A DNA stretch of 64,000 nt from assembly GCF_024055715.1 (NCBI RefSeq), contig NZ_JAMXMV010000022.1:1-64000 (forward strand), read 5' to 3'. Shown one piece after another: positions 8,010-16,764 of the stretch. Origin of the DNA: Actinoallomurus soli. Its GTDB lineage: Bacteria; Actinomycetota; Actinomycetes; Streptosporangiales; Streptosporangiaceae. Position numbers and translations under genes: made by a program. The notes beneath the pieces are model-generated. The model saw nothing but the letters and a program-made list of their open reading frames with translations, had not been told where the DNA came from and ran no database searches. Numbering within the stretch: position 1 is the stretch's first letter; the number at the start of each line of letters is the position of its first letter.

Positions 8010-8818
8010 GCGCTCGCAGGCGCCTGGACAGCGAGCTGGTCCGGCGGGGCCTGGCCCGGTCACGGGAGCACGCGGTGGACCTGGTCACCGAGGGCCGCGT
8101 CACCGTCGCCGGCCGTACCGCCGCCAAGCCCGCCACCCAGGTCGAGACCTCCGCGGCCATCGTCGTACGGCCGGCGGAGACCGGCCCCGACTACGTCTCA
8201 CGCGGTGGGCACAAGCTCGCCGGGGCGCTGAAGGCGTTCGCCGACCTGCGGGTCGAGGGCCGCCGCTGCCTCGACGCGGGCGCGTCCACCGGCGGCTTCA
8301 CCGACGTGCTGCTGCGCGCGGGCGCGGCCCACGTCGTCGCGGTCGACGTGGGATACGGGCAGATCGCCTGGTCCCTGCGCACGGACGAGCGCGTGACGGT
8401 CCTGGAGCGCGTGAACATCCGCGACCTGGAGCCGGAGCAGGTCGTCTCGGGCGACGGCGAGCCGCCCGACCTCGTGGTGGCGGACCTGTCGTTCATCTCG
8501 CTCCGCCTCGTCCTGGCGCCCATCCAGCGCTGCGTGGCTCCCGGAGCCGACTACGCGATGATGGTCAAGCCGCAGTTCGAGGTGGGCAAGGAGCGCGTCG
8601 GCGCGGGCGGTGTCGTACGCGATCCCGCGCTGCGCGCCGAGGCGGTGCGCGACGTCGCCAGGCACGCCGAGACGCTCGGCCTGGGAGTGCGCGGCGTGAC
8701 GGCGAGCCCGTTGCCCGGTCCTTCCGGAAACGTCGAATACTTCTTGTGGCTACGGGCGGGCGCTCCGCCCCTCGACGACGCACGGCTGGACAAGGCCGTG
8801 GCAGAAGGACCCGCATGA
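8006..8818 (+). CDS. tlyA: rRNA (cytidine-2'-O)-methyltransferase TlyA
   Basis: 270 aa. An N-terminal S4 RNA-binding domain (residues about 3-65) is followed by an FtsJ/RrmJ-like SAM methyltransferase domain with the SAM loop LDAGASTGGFTDVLL (near residue 90) and the catalytic-type motif MMVKPQFEVG. TlyA 2'-O-methylates a cytidine in 16S rRNA and one in 23S rRNA in actinobacteria; its loss gives capreomycin resistance in mycobacteria. GTG 8006 is the start. The stop at 8816-8818 overlaps the NAD kinase ATG (ATGA), so the two genes are translationally coupled, as in most actinomycetes. Confidence 0.95.
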   Translation: MSARRRLDSELVRRGLARSREHAVDLVTEGRVTVAGRTAAKPATQVETSAAIVVRPAETGPDYVSRGGHKLAGALKAFADLRVEGRRCLDAGASTGGFTDVLLRAGAAHVVAVDVGYGQIAWSLRTDERVTVLERVNIRDLEPEQVVSGDGEPPDLVVADLSFISLRLVLAPIQRCVAPGADYAMMVKPQFEVGKERVGAGGVVRDPALRAEAVRDVARHAETLGLGVRGVTASPLPGPSGNVEYFLWLRAGAPPLDDARLDKAVAEGPA

Positions 8819-9714
8819 CAGACAAGAGATCCGTCCTGGTCGTGACGCACACGGGCCGCAGCGCGGCGGTGCGCAGCTCGCAGCTGGTGATCAGCCGGTT
8901 GAGTGAGGCCGGCATCTGCGTCCGGGTGCTGGACAGCGAGGCCGAGGAGCTGCAGTGCGCCGGCGCCGACGTCATGCCGGTGTCCGCGGCGGCCGCCGAG
9001 GGCGCCGAGATGGTGATCGTCCTCGGCGGGGACGGCACGATCCTGCGGGCCGCCGACCTGGCCAGGCGGTCCGGCACTCCGCTGCTCGGCGTGAACCTCG
9101 GGCACGTCGGCTTCCTCGCGGAGGCCGAGCGCGAGGACCTCGCCGCCACGGTCGACAAGGTCGCCGCACGCCGCTACGACGTCGAGGAGCGCATGACGAT
9201 CGACGTGGTGGTCCGGCAGAACGGCAGCGTCACGAGCACCGGCTGGGCGCTGAACGAGGCGGCCGTCGAGAAGGCCTCCCGGCAGCGGATGCTGGAGGTC
9301 GTCGCCGAGATCGACGGGCGGCCGCTGTCGCGGTGGGGCTGCGACGGCGTGGTGTGCGCCACCCCGACCGGCTCGACGGCGTACGCGTTCTCCGCGGGCG
9401 GCCCCGTGGTGTGGCCCGAGGTCGAGGCGATGCTGGTCGTGCCGATCAGCGCGCACGCGTTGTTCTCGCGGCCGATGGTGGTCTCGCCGCGCTCCGTGGT
9501 CGCGGTCGAGCTGATCCCGAAGAGCTCCGGCGGCGTGCTGTGGTGCGACGGCAGCCGGCCGATCGACCTGCCCCCCGGCGCGCGTGTGGAGGTCCGCCGC
9601 GGCGAGCGGCCGGTCCGGCTGGCGCGGCTGCACCAGACGCCGTTCACGGACCGGCTCGTCACCAAGTTCGGCCTGCCGGTCGCCGGCTGGCGCGGCCGCG
9701 TCCGCGACGAGTGA
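8815..9714 (+). CDS. nadK: NAD kinase
   Basis: 299 aa, ATP/polyphosphate-NAD kinase, which makes NADP+. The catalytic GGDGT motif is at residues 71-75, followed by LGVNLGHVGFLAE, the NAD-binding NE pair in GWALNEAAVEK, and the DGVVCATPTGSTAYAFSAGG motif. Length and motif order are typical. The ATG lies inside the tlyA stop (ATGA). The gene is followed by 305 bp containing a LexA box before recN, so recN can also be transcribed separately. Confidence 0.96.
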   Translation: MTDKRSVLVVTHTGRSAAVRSSQLVISRLSEAGICVRVLDSEAEELQCAGADVMPVSAAAAEGAEMVIVLGGDGTILRAADLARRSGTPLLGVNLGHVGFLAEAEREDLAATVDKVAARRYDVEERMTIDVVVRQNGSVTSTGWALNEAAVEKASRQRMLEVVAEIDGRPLSRWGCDGVVCATPTGSTAYAFSAGGPVVWPEVEAMLVVPISAHALFSRPMVVSPRSVVAVELIPKSSGGVLWCDGSRPIDLPPGARVEVRRGERPVRLARLHQTPFTDRLVTKFGLPVAGWRGRVRDE

Positions 9715-9839
9715 CGTTGCGGCGAACGCCACGGGACGTCCGTGTTGACCTGGGATGACATGCCGCCCGCAGGCGCCGTGAGGGGGCCGGCGACACGCCC
9801 GGAGGTTTCCTCCGTGGCGAAGAGCCCTCTACGCTGAGC

Positions 9840-9853
9840 CGAACACGTGTTCG
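9840..9853. promoter_or_regulatory. LexA-binding site (SOS box) upstream of recN
   Basis: CGAACACGTGTTCG is a perfect 14-bp palindrome matching the Gram-positive and actinobacterial LexA consensus (CGAAC-N4-GTTCG). It lies 167 bp before recN, in the 305-bp gap 9715-10019. A TACGCT element at 9830-9835 could be the -10 of the promoter it covers. The rest of the gap holds a short open frame at 9847-9972 that I do not call as a gene. Confidence 0.88.
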
Positions 9854-10019
9854 CCTGGGGAGGTCCGGTCACGGTCCCGCACATCGTGGCCGCCGGGCTC
9901 ATGGCCGAGCGAAGCGAGGACATCAATAAGCGCAGCACCTTGGTCATGAGGCCGACGAAGGAGGCATCATGACCGAGTAGCCTCGGGCGCGCCGGGTGTC
10001 TGCGGACAGGAGGGCCTTC

Positions 10020-11747
10020 GTGACCGACGCACCAAGCCGGGTACGGCCCATGGTCGAGGAAGTACGGATTCAGAACCTCGGGGTGATCGAGGAGGCCGTC
10101 CTCGAGCTGTCCCCGGGCTTCAACGTGGTCACCGGCGAGACCGGTGCCGGTAAGACGATGGTCGTCACCAGCCTGGGCCTGCTGTTCGGCGGCCGCGCCG
10201 ACCCGCAGCGGGTCCGGCCCGGGGCCGACCGGGCGACCGTCGAGGGCCGCATCGTCCTGAGCGAGGACGGCAGGGTCGCCGCGCGGGTCGAGGAGGCCGG
10301 CGGGGAACTCGACGACGGCGCGCTGATCCTGACCAGGTCGGTGTCGGCGGAGGGCCGATCGCGGGCCCACGTCGGCGGCCGGCAGGCGCCGGTCTCGGTG
10401 CTGATCAACCTGGCCGACGACCTGGTCGCCGTGCACGGCCAGTCCGACCAGCAGCGGCTGCTGCAGCCCGGGCGCCAGCGGGCGGCCCTGGACCGCTTCG
10501 CCGGTGACGACCTGGCCAAGCCGCTGCGCGCCTACACCACCGCGTACCGCAGGCACCGTGAGGTCTCCGCGCTCTTGGAGGAGCTGACCACCCGGTCGCG
10601 GGAACGCGCCCAGGAGGCCGACCTGCTCCGGTTCGGCCTGGAGGAGATCGAGAAGGTCGATCCGAAGACCGGGGAGGACGAGCTCCTCGCGGCGGAGGAG
10701 GAGCGCCTCGCGCACGCCGACGCGCTCCGTACGGCCGCCACGACCGCCCACGAGGCGCTCCAGGGCGACCCCACGGCCACGACGGGTGTCGTCGACGCCA
10801 TCGGGCTGCTCAGCGCGGCGCGCCAGGCACTGGAGGCCGTCCGCGCCCACGACGAGGCGCTCGCCGGACAGGCCGACCGGCTGTCCGAGGCGGTGTACGT
10901 CGTGTCGGACGTCGCCGCCGAGCTCGCCGGTTACGCCGAGTCGGTCGAGGCCGACCCGGCCCTCCTCGCGAGCGTGCAGGAGCGCCGCGCCGCGCTGGCC
11001 GGGCTCACCCGCAAGTACGGTGCGACCATCGAGGATGTCCTCGAGTGGGCGGAGCGGTCGGCCGCGCGCCTGCTGGAGCTGGACTCCGACGACGACCGCA
11101 TCGACGAGCTGCGCGCCGAGCACGAGGACCTCACCCGTCAGCTCGGCGAGCTGTCCGGCGAGCTGACGGCGCTGCGGACCGCCGCCGCCGAGCGCCTGTC
11201 CGAGGCGGTCACGGCCGAGCTGACCGCGCTGGCCATGCCGCACGCCAGCGTGGTCGTCGCCGTGACGCCGCAGGAGGACTTCGGCCCGTACGGCGTGGAC
11301 GAGGTCGAGCTGCGGCTCGCCTCCCACCCGGGCGCGCCGCCCCTCCCGCTGCACAAGGGCGCGTCCGGTGGTGAGCTGTCCCGCGTCATGCTGGCGATCG
11401 AGGTGGTCTTCGCCGGCGCCGACCCGGTGCCGACGTTCGTCTTCGACGAGGTCGACGCGGGGGTCGGCGGCAAGGCCGCCGTGGAGGTCGGCCGGCGGCT
11501 GGCCCGGCTCGCCCGGTCCGCCCAGGTGATCGTGGTCACTCACCTGCCGCAGGTCGCGGCGTTCGCGGACCAGCACCTGGTGGTGGAGAAGTCCAACGAC
11601 GGCCGCGTGGTCCGCAGCGGCGTCACCACCCTGGACGCGGACGGCCGGATCCGCGAGTTGTCCCGCATGCTCGCGGGCATGGAGGACTCCGAGCTGGGGC
11701 GGGCGCACGCCGAGGAGCTGCTGGCCATCGCGGCCGCGGAGCGCTGA
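10020..11747 (+). CDS. recN: DNA repair protein RecN
   Basis: 575 aa, an SMC-like ATPase of double-strand-break repair. Walker A GETGAGKT is at residues 39-46 after the typical start EVRIQNLGVIEEA; the central part is coiled coil; the C-terminal ABC signature KGASGGELSRVMLAIE and Walker B TFVFDEVDAGVGG are intact, followed by VIVVTHLPQVAAFAD. Start chosen at GTG 10020 because AGGAGGG lies 5-6 nt upstream; ATG 10050 and an earlier in-frame start at 9996 are weaker. The LexA box at 9840-9853 predicts induction by DNA damage. It sits between nadK and steA, as in other actinomycetes. Confidence 0.95.
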   Translation: MTDAPSRVRPMVEEVRIQNLGVIEEAVLELSPGFNVVTGETGAGKTMVVTSLGLLFGGRADPQRVRPGADRATVEGRIVLSEDGRVAARVEEAGGELDDGALILTRSVSAEGRSRAHVGGRQAPVSVLINLADDLVAVHGQSDQQRLLQPGRQRAALDRFAGDDLAKPLRAYTTAYRRHREVSALLEELTTRSRERAQEADLLRFGLEEIEKVDPKTGEDELLAAEEERLAHADALRTAATTAHEALQGDPTATTGVVDAIGLLSAARQALEAVRAHDEALAGQADRLSEAVYVVSDVAAELAGYAESVEADPALLASVQERRAALAGLTRKYGATIEDVLEWAERSAARLLELDSDDDRIDELRAEHEDLTRQLGELSGELTALRTAAAERLSEAVTAELTALAMPHASVVVAVTPQEDFGPYGVDEVELRLASHPGAPPLPLHKGASGGELSRVMLAIEVVFAGADPVPTFVFDEVDAGVGGKAAVEVGRRLARLARSAQVIVVTHLPQVAAFADQHLVVEKSNDGRVVRSGVTTLDADGRIRELSRMLAGMEDSELGRAHAEELLAIAAAER

Positions 11748-11846
11748 ACCGCCGCGAGCACGGGCCACCGGCGGTGAGCGAACGAACACGCCATATCGGT
11801 CGTCGTTACCAATGGCACGTCCAGGCTCTGGCAGGATTGGCGAACG

Positions 11847-13076
11847 ATGAACGACGTCTCCCCGAGGATCAAGAACGGCGCCCGGATGCGGGTGCCGCTT
11901 CGGCGTGGGCTGCGCCGTGACCGCCGCGTCGGGGAGTCGGGGATCACCGGCGTCGCCCGCCTCGACGGGCGGACCAAGAAGCTGACCAAGCGCCTCCAAC
12001 CGGGCGACATCGCGATCATCGATCACGTCGACCTGGACCGGGTCAGCGCGGAGGCGCTGGCGTCCTGCCAGGTCGCCGCCGTGATCAACGTGGCGCGCAG
12101 CACCTCGGGGCGGTATCCCAACCTCGGCCCGCAGATCCTCGTCGAGGCGGGCATCCCGCTGATCGACGACGTGGGGCCCGACGTGTTCACCAAGGTCCAC
12201 GAGGGTGACGTCGTCCGCGTCGACGGCGAGGCCGTCTACCTCGGCGAGCAGGTCGCGGCCAAGGGCATCCGGCAGACCGTCGAGTCGGTCGAGGCCGCGA
12301 TGACCGAGGCCAGGGCGGAGCTGCCCGCCCAGCTCGAGGCGTTCGCCGCGAACACGATGGAGTTCCTCAAGCGGGAGCGCGACCTCCTGCTCGACGGCGT
12401 CGGCGTCCCCGACGTCAAGACGAACCTCGAGGGCCGTCACGTCCTCATCGTCGTGCGCGGCTACCACTACCGCGAGGACATCGCGACCCTGCGGCCCTAC
12501 ATCCGCGAGTACCGCCCCGTCCTGATCGGCGTGGACGGCGGGGCCGACGCGCTGATGGAGGCGGGCTACCGGCCGCACATGATCGTCGGTGACATGGACT
12601 CCGTGTCGGACGAGGCGCTCACGTCAGGGGCCGAGCTGGTCGTGCACGCCTACCGCGACGGCCGGGCGCCCGGCCTGAGCCGGGTTCACGACCTCGGGCG
12701 GGAGGGCGTCGTCTTCCCCGCCACCGGGACCAGCGAGGACATCGCGATGCTGCTCGCCGACGACAAGGGCGCGACGCTCATCGTCGCCGTCGGCACTCAC
12801 GCGACCCTCGTCGAGTTCCTGGACAAGGGACGCGCCGGCATGGCCAGCACGTTCCTGACGCGGTTGCGCGTCGGCAGCAAGCTGGTCGACGCCAAGGGCG
12901 TCAGCCGGCTCTACCGCAGCCGCATCAAGGGGTCCTCGTTGATCCTGCTGATCGCCGCCACGCTCGTCGCGATGGTCGCCGCGGTCGTCTCCTCGCCGGC
13001 CGGCGAGGCCTTCGAGCCCGCTGTCGCCGACTGGTGGCACCAATTCGTCTACTGGCTAAACGGACTCTTCACGTGA
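11847..13076 (+). CDS. steA: Cytokinetic cell-separation protein SteA
   Basis: 409 aa. The protein matches the SteA family (Rv1697-like): GDIAIIDHVDLDRVSAEAL, the VIGVDGGADALMEAGY-like segment (here LIGVDGGADALMEAGYRPH), IVGDMDSVSDEAL resembling thiamine pyrophosphokinase folds, and a single C-terminal membrane helix near residues 370-390 (SLILLIAATLVAMVAAVV). In Corynebacterium SteA and SteB form a membrane complex that controls septal peptidoglycan hydrolase activity during daughter-cell separation. The stop overlaps the steB GTG (GTGA), so the pair is coupled. The cytoplasmic part is N-terminal. Confidence 0.92.
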   Translation: MNDVSPRIKNGARMRVPLRRGLRRDRRVGESGITGVARLDGRTKKLTKRLQPGDIAIIDHVDLDRVSAEALASCQVAAVINVARSTSGRYPNLGPQILVEAGIPLIDDVGPDVFTKVHEGDVVRVDGEAVYLGEQVAAKGIRQTVESVEAAMTEARAELPAQLEAFAANTMEFLKRERDLLLDGVGVPDVKTNLEGRHVLIVVRGYHYREDIATLRPYIREYRPVLIGVDGGADALMEAGYRPHMIVGDMDSVSDEALTSGAELVVHAYRDGRAPGLSRVHDLGREGVVFPATGTSEDIAMLLADDKGATLIVAVGTHATLVEFLDKGRAGMASTFLTRLRVGSKLVDAKGVSRLYRSRIKGSSLILLIAATLVAMVAAVVSSPAGEAFEPAVADWWHQFVYWLNGLFT

Positions 13077-14044
13077 TCGATTTCCGGTACCACCTCGTCT
13101 CCATCATCGCGGTGTTCCTCTCGCTGGCGCTCGGGCTCGTGGTGGGCGCCTCGGCGCTGCGCGGGCCGCTGGTCGACCAGCTCAAGGAGACCTCCAACCG
13201 GCTCAAGAACAACAACGAGACGCTGCGGAGGCAGAAGGACGCGGTCGGCCAGGTGAACACCTACAACAATCAGGTGCTCGACGCGGCCGCGGGCCAGGTG
13301 GTCTCCGGACGGCTCAAGGACGAGAGCGTCGTGTTCGTGGAGGCCCCCGGCGCCGACGACCAGATGCGGGCGCAGACCGCCGACATGGTGAGCAAGGCGG
13401 GCGCCCGGATCAGCGGCTACGTCACCCTGCAGAGCAAGTACCTCGACCCGAACCAGCAGGCCACGCTGAGCGAGCTGACCGACCGGCTGAAACCGGCCGG
13501 CCTGACCTTCTCCGCGGACGCGACCTCGTCCGAGCGGACGGCGAGCGAGCTGGCATGGGTGCTGGTGACCAAGCAGGCGGCGCGCAGCGGCCAGGAGGAC
13601 CCGGCCGCCGGGCAGGTGCTGTCCGGTTTCAAGGCGTCGGGTTTCCTGACTTACAGCGGGCAGCCCGCGACCCGTGCGACACTCGCCGTCGTGATCGCGC
13701 CCGCCGCCGCGAGCAGCGACAAGAACGCCGACGACGAGAACAAGGCGCTCGGCGCGCTGCCCCTGGCGCTGTACACGTACGGTGAGGGTGCGGTCGTGGC
13801 GGGTGATCCGGACTCGGCGACCGAGGGCGGGATGATCAAGGCGCTCCGCGACGACGACGACGTCAAGGGCCATGTCGCCACGGTCGACACGGCGGACGTT
13901 CCGGCCGGGCGGCTGACGGCCGTGCTGGCGCTGGCCGCCGCGAAGCAGGGCAAGGCCGGCGCCTACGGCATCGGGTCGAAGGTCGACGGCGCCCTGCCGA
14001 CCCCGATTCCGACGCCCACGCCGACGACGACGAAGAAGAAGTGA
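13073..14044 (+). CDS. steB: SteB / MctB-type copper transporter-family membrane protein
   Basis: 323 aa, partner of SteA (Rv1698/MctB family). It starts IDFRYHLVSIIAVFLSLALG, one transmembrane helix, followed by a coiled coil (about residues 35-65) and an extracytoplasmic domain; the C-terminal tail is Pro/Thr-rich ending in KKK. In mycobacteria the homologue was named MctB for copper homeostasis, whereas in Corynebacterium it acts with SteA in cell separation; the steA linkage here favours the latter. Start GTG 13073 overlaps the steA stop. The next gene begins 6 bp after the stop. Confidence 0.9.
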   Translation: MIDFRYHLVSIIAVFLSLALGLVVGASALRGPLVDQLKETSNRLKNNNETLRRQKDAVGQVNTYNNQVLDAAAGQVVSGRLKDESVVFVEAPGADDQMRAQTADMVSKAGARISGYVTLQSKYLDPNQQATLSELTDRLKPAGLTFSADATSSERTASELAWVLVTKQAARSGQEDPAAGQVLSGFKASGFLTYSGQPATRATLAVVIAPAAASSDKNADDENKALGALPLALYTYGEGAVVAGDPDSATEGGMIKALRDDDDVKGHVATVDTADVPAGRLTAVLALAAAKQGKAGAYGIGSKVDGALPTPIPTPTPTTTKKK

Positions 14045-14050
14045 GGCGGC

Positions 14051-14947
14051 ATGCGTAAGGCAGTGGCGGGAGCCGTGCTGGGCGCGGCGGCGGCACGGGC
14101 CGCGTACATCGCGCTGACCCGTCGCCCGCCCCGGGACGAGAAGCTCTGGGCGCGGACCAACCACCGCGGTGAGCCGGTCACGCTGCTCGAAGGGCCGGCG
14201 TTCGCGGTCGGCGCGGTCACCGCGGTCGCCGTCGCGCCGGGTGTGCCGGCGCGGATGCGGGCCGCCGCGATCGTCGCGGGCGGGGTCACCGGAGCCCTCG
14301 GCGGCTACGACGACCTCGCCGGGTCGGGTGCCCGCCGGGGGTTCAAGGGGCACCTGACGGCCCTGGCCCGCGGCGAGGTCACCACCGGCGCGGTGAAGAT
14401 CCTGGGCATCGGCGCGACCGGTCTGACGGCCGCCGTGCTCGCGGGCACCGGCGCGCCCACCCGGCGCGGGGCGGCGCTCGACGTGCTGATCAACGGCGCG
14501 CTCATTGCCGGCACCGCGAATCTCCTCAACCTTTTCGACCTGCGGCCCGGCCGGGCGATCAAGGCCGGGCTGCTGGCGAGCCCGCTCGTCTTCGCCCCGC
14601 CGGCGCCGGGAGCGCCGCGCGGCCGGTTCGCCGGCCTGCTCAGCGGGTCGGCGGTCGCCGCAGCGCCGCTCGGCGCGGCTCTCGCGCTGCTGCCGGAGGA
14701 CCTCGGCGAGCGTGCGATGCTCGGCGACGCGGGCGCGAACTCCCTCGGCGCGCTCATCGGCCTGGCCGCCACCGGCCTGAGCCGCAGATCGCGTCTGGCC
14801 GTCCTCGCCGGCGTCACGGCGCTGAACGCCGCGAGCGAGGTCGTCAGCTTCACCAAGGTGATCCAGGCGACGCCGCCGCTCAACTGGCTCGACCAGCTGG
14901 GCCGCCGGCCCGCCGTGCCGGAGGCGCGCCCAGCGAACACCCCGTGA
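14051..14947 (+). CDS. MraY/WecA-like glycosyl-phosphate transferase homologue
   Basis: 298 aa, a polytopic membrane protein rich in Ala, Gly and Leu. It has a divergent version of the polyprenyl-phosphate sugar-1-phosphate transferase signatures: GGYDDLAGSG (usual DDxxD motif reduced to DD), GFKGHLTAL, NLLNLFDLRPGRAIK (the Mg-binding NxxNxxDGxD region) and MLGDAGANSLGALIG (the HIH region replaced). It is therefore an actinobacterial outlier, normally found between steB and murJ. Whether it still transfers sugar phosphate is unknown. It overlaps the murJ start by 4 bases (GTGA). Confidence 0.75.
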   Translation: MRKAVAGAVLGAAAARAAYIALTRRPPRDEKLWARTNHRGEPVTLLEGPAFAVGAVTAVAVAPGVPARMRAAAIVAGGVTGALGGYDDLAGSGARRGFKGHLTALARGEVTTGAVKILGIGATGLTAAVLAGTGAPTRRGAALDVLINGALIAGTANLLNLFDLRPGRAIKAGLLASPLVFAPPAPGAPRGRFAGLLSGSAVAAAPLGAALALLPEDLGERAMLGDAGANSLGALIGLAATGLSRRSRLAVLAGVTALNAASEVVSFTKVIQATPPLNWLDQLGRRPAVPEARPANTP

Positions 14948-15120
14948 CCGAGCCGGACCTGACCAAGCAGGACGTGACCGAGCCGAGCGCGACCGAGCCG
15001 AGCGTGACCGAGCCGAGCGTGACCGAGCCGAGCGCGACCGAGCCGGACGTGAGCGAGCCGAGCGCGACCGGGCCGGACGTGAGCGAGCCGGACATGACTG
15101 AACCGGACGCCAGCGGACCG
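14944..15120 (+). repeat. 15-bp coding repeats at the 5' end of murJ
   Basis: About a dozen imperfect copies of a 15-bp unit (GACCGAGCCGAGCGT and variants) encode tandem TEPSV/TEPDV pentapeptides. The reading frame is kept throughout. The repeats probably expand and contract by slippage. Confidence 0.85.
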
Positions 15121-16764
15121 GACGTGGGCGAGGAGGCCGCCCCGGCCGCCGCCGGCCGGGGCGCGGGCCTCGCAGGTGCCGCCGTGCTCATCGGCGTCAT
15201 CACCGTCTTCGCCCGGGTCGTCGGTTTCTCTCGCAGCCTGGTCCTGGCCCACACGGTCGGCAGCAACTGCCTGAGCACCGCGTACTTCACCGGCAACCAG
15301 GTGACGAACATCCTGTTCGAGGTCGTCGCCGGGGGAGCGCTCGCCAGTCTCGTGGTGCCCGTGCTCGCGGGCCCGGCGGCGCGCGGCGCGCCCGAGGCCC
15401 GCCGGATCGCCTCCGCGCTGATGACGTGGACCGTGCTGATCCTCGTGCCGCTCAGCCTGATCGCCGCGCTCGCGGCCCGCCCGGTGATCTCGCTCCTGGT
15501 CGGCGACCACGTGCCGGGCTGCTCGCGGGACCAGGTGGTCGACACGGGCACCCGGATGCTGGTCGTGTTCGCCCCGCAGATCCTGTTCTACGGCCTCGCC
15601 GTCGTCATGTACGGCGTGCTGCAGGCGCACCGCCGGTTCCTCGGCCCCGCGCTGGCGCCGCTCGTGTCGAGCCTCGTCGTCATCGGCGCGTACCTGATGT
15701 TCCTGTCCACCGGCGCGGCCTACCGGCAGGTCACCCCGGCGAACCAGTGGGACCTGTCCGCCGTGACCCGCTCGGCGGAGCTGACGCTGTCGGTGGGGAC
15801 GACGCTCGGCGTGGTCGCCCTCGTCGCCACGGTCATCGGTCCCACCGCGCGGCTGCGGCTCCGGCTGCGGCCGGCCCTCACCTTCCCGCCCGGCGTCGCC
15901 GTGCGCATCCGGCGGCTGGCCCTCGCCGGGCTGGCCACCCTCGTCGCCCAGCAGGCGGCCTGGGGGATCGTGATCGCGCTGGCCAACCGGCGGGGCGGCG
16001 GCGGCGCGCTGCCCGTCTACCAGTACGCCTGGTCGCTGTTCCAGCTTCCGTACGCCGTCCTGGCCGTGCCGCTGGCGACGAGCGCCTTCCCGCTCCTGTC
16101 GGCCCGCGCGAGCGAGGGCGACGACGAGACGTTCGACCGCACCGCCGCGGGCACGACACGGGCGATCGTGCTGCTGTCGTGCGCGGGCGCGGCCGTCCTG
16201 GCCGCCACCGCGCTTCCCGTCGCGCGGGTGTTCCTGCTCCACCCCAGGGGACAGGTGCCGCCCATCGACCTGGCGCGCGCGATCGTGGCCTTCGCGCCGG
16301 GACTGATCGGCTACGGGCTGATGGCGCACGTCGGCCGTACGCTGTTCGCCGCCGGCAAGGGCCGACACTCGGCGGCCGCCCAGGTCACCGGCTGGATCGC
16401 GGTGATCGCGGCCGAGGTGGCGCTGGTCTCGGCGGCGGGGCGGCACGACGCCGTGGCCGCGCTCGGGCTGGGCAACTCGATCGGCATGACGGTCGCCGGC
16501 GTTCTCCTTCTGGTGATGCTGGCGCGGGTCAGGGGCCGTGGCGCCCTTCAGGGCGTCGTACGGGCGGTGGTGACAGGGCTGGCCGGCGCGGCGGCGGGAT
16601 ACGCCGCGGGAGCGGGCGTGGTCGCCGCGTTCGGCGCGACGGGATGGGCAGCGAGCCTGGGGGTCGGCGTGCTCGCCGCGCTGGCCGCCGCCGCGGCGTT
16701 CGCGGCCGTCGCCTTCCTGGGGGATCCCGGTGATCTGCGAGGCCTGATGAGGCGGAGGCTGTGA
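14944..16764 (+). CDS. murJ: Lipid II flippase MurJ (MviN family)
   Basis: 606 aa, with about 14 predicted transmembrane helices from residue 75 onward. MurJ signatures include GVITVFARVVGFSRSLVLAH, ACLxxx-like NCLSTAYFTGNQVTNILFEV, and GALASLVVPVLAG, then YGLAVVMYGVLQAHRRFLGPALAP. MurJ flips lipid II to the outer face for peptidoglycan synthesis. Unusual is the N-terminal cytoplasmic extension: residues 1-60 consist of pentapeptide-like repeats of the type VTEPS/ATEPD (15-bp DNA units, 14944-15120). Start GTG 14944 overlaps the upstream stop; GTG starts inside the repeat are also possible, so the true extent of the extension is uncertain. Confidence 0.93.
   Translation: MTEPDLTKQDVTEPSATEPSVTEPSVTEPSATEPDVSEPSATGPDVSEPDMTEPDASGPDVGEEAAPAAAGRGAGLAGAAVLIGVITVFARVVGFSRSLVLAHTVGSNCLSTAYFTGNQVTNILFEVVAGGALASLVVPVLAGPAARGAPEARRIASALMTWTVLILVPLSLIAALAARPVISLLVGDHVPGCSRDQVVDTGTRMLVVFAPQILFYGLAVVMYGVLQAHRRFLGPALAPLVSSLVVIGAYLMFLSTGAAYRQVTPANQWDLSAVTRSAELTLSVGTTLGVVALVATVIGPTARLRLRLRPALTFPPGVAVRIRRLALAGLATLVAQQAAWGIVIALANRRGGGGALPVYQYAWSLFQLPYAVLAVPLATSAFPLLSARASEGDDETFDRTAAGTTRAIVLLSCAGAAVLAATALPVARVFLLHPRGQVPPIDLARAIVAFAPGLIGYGLMAHVGRTLFAAGKGRHSAAAQVTGWIAVIAAEVALVSAAGRHDAVAALGLGNSIGMTVAGVLLLVMLARVRGRGALQGVVRAVVTGLAGAAAGYAAGAGVVAAFGATGWAASLGVGVLAALAAAAAFAAVAFLGDPGDLRGLMRRRL

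Noticed and set aside
9174-12578. A 1134-residue minus-strand open frame antisense to nadK, recN and steA.
   Set aside because: The opposite strand encodes three conserved proteins with intact motifs; the antisense frame is low-complexity and has no recognisable domain.
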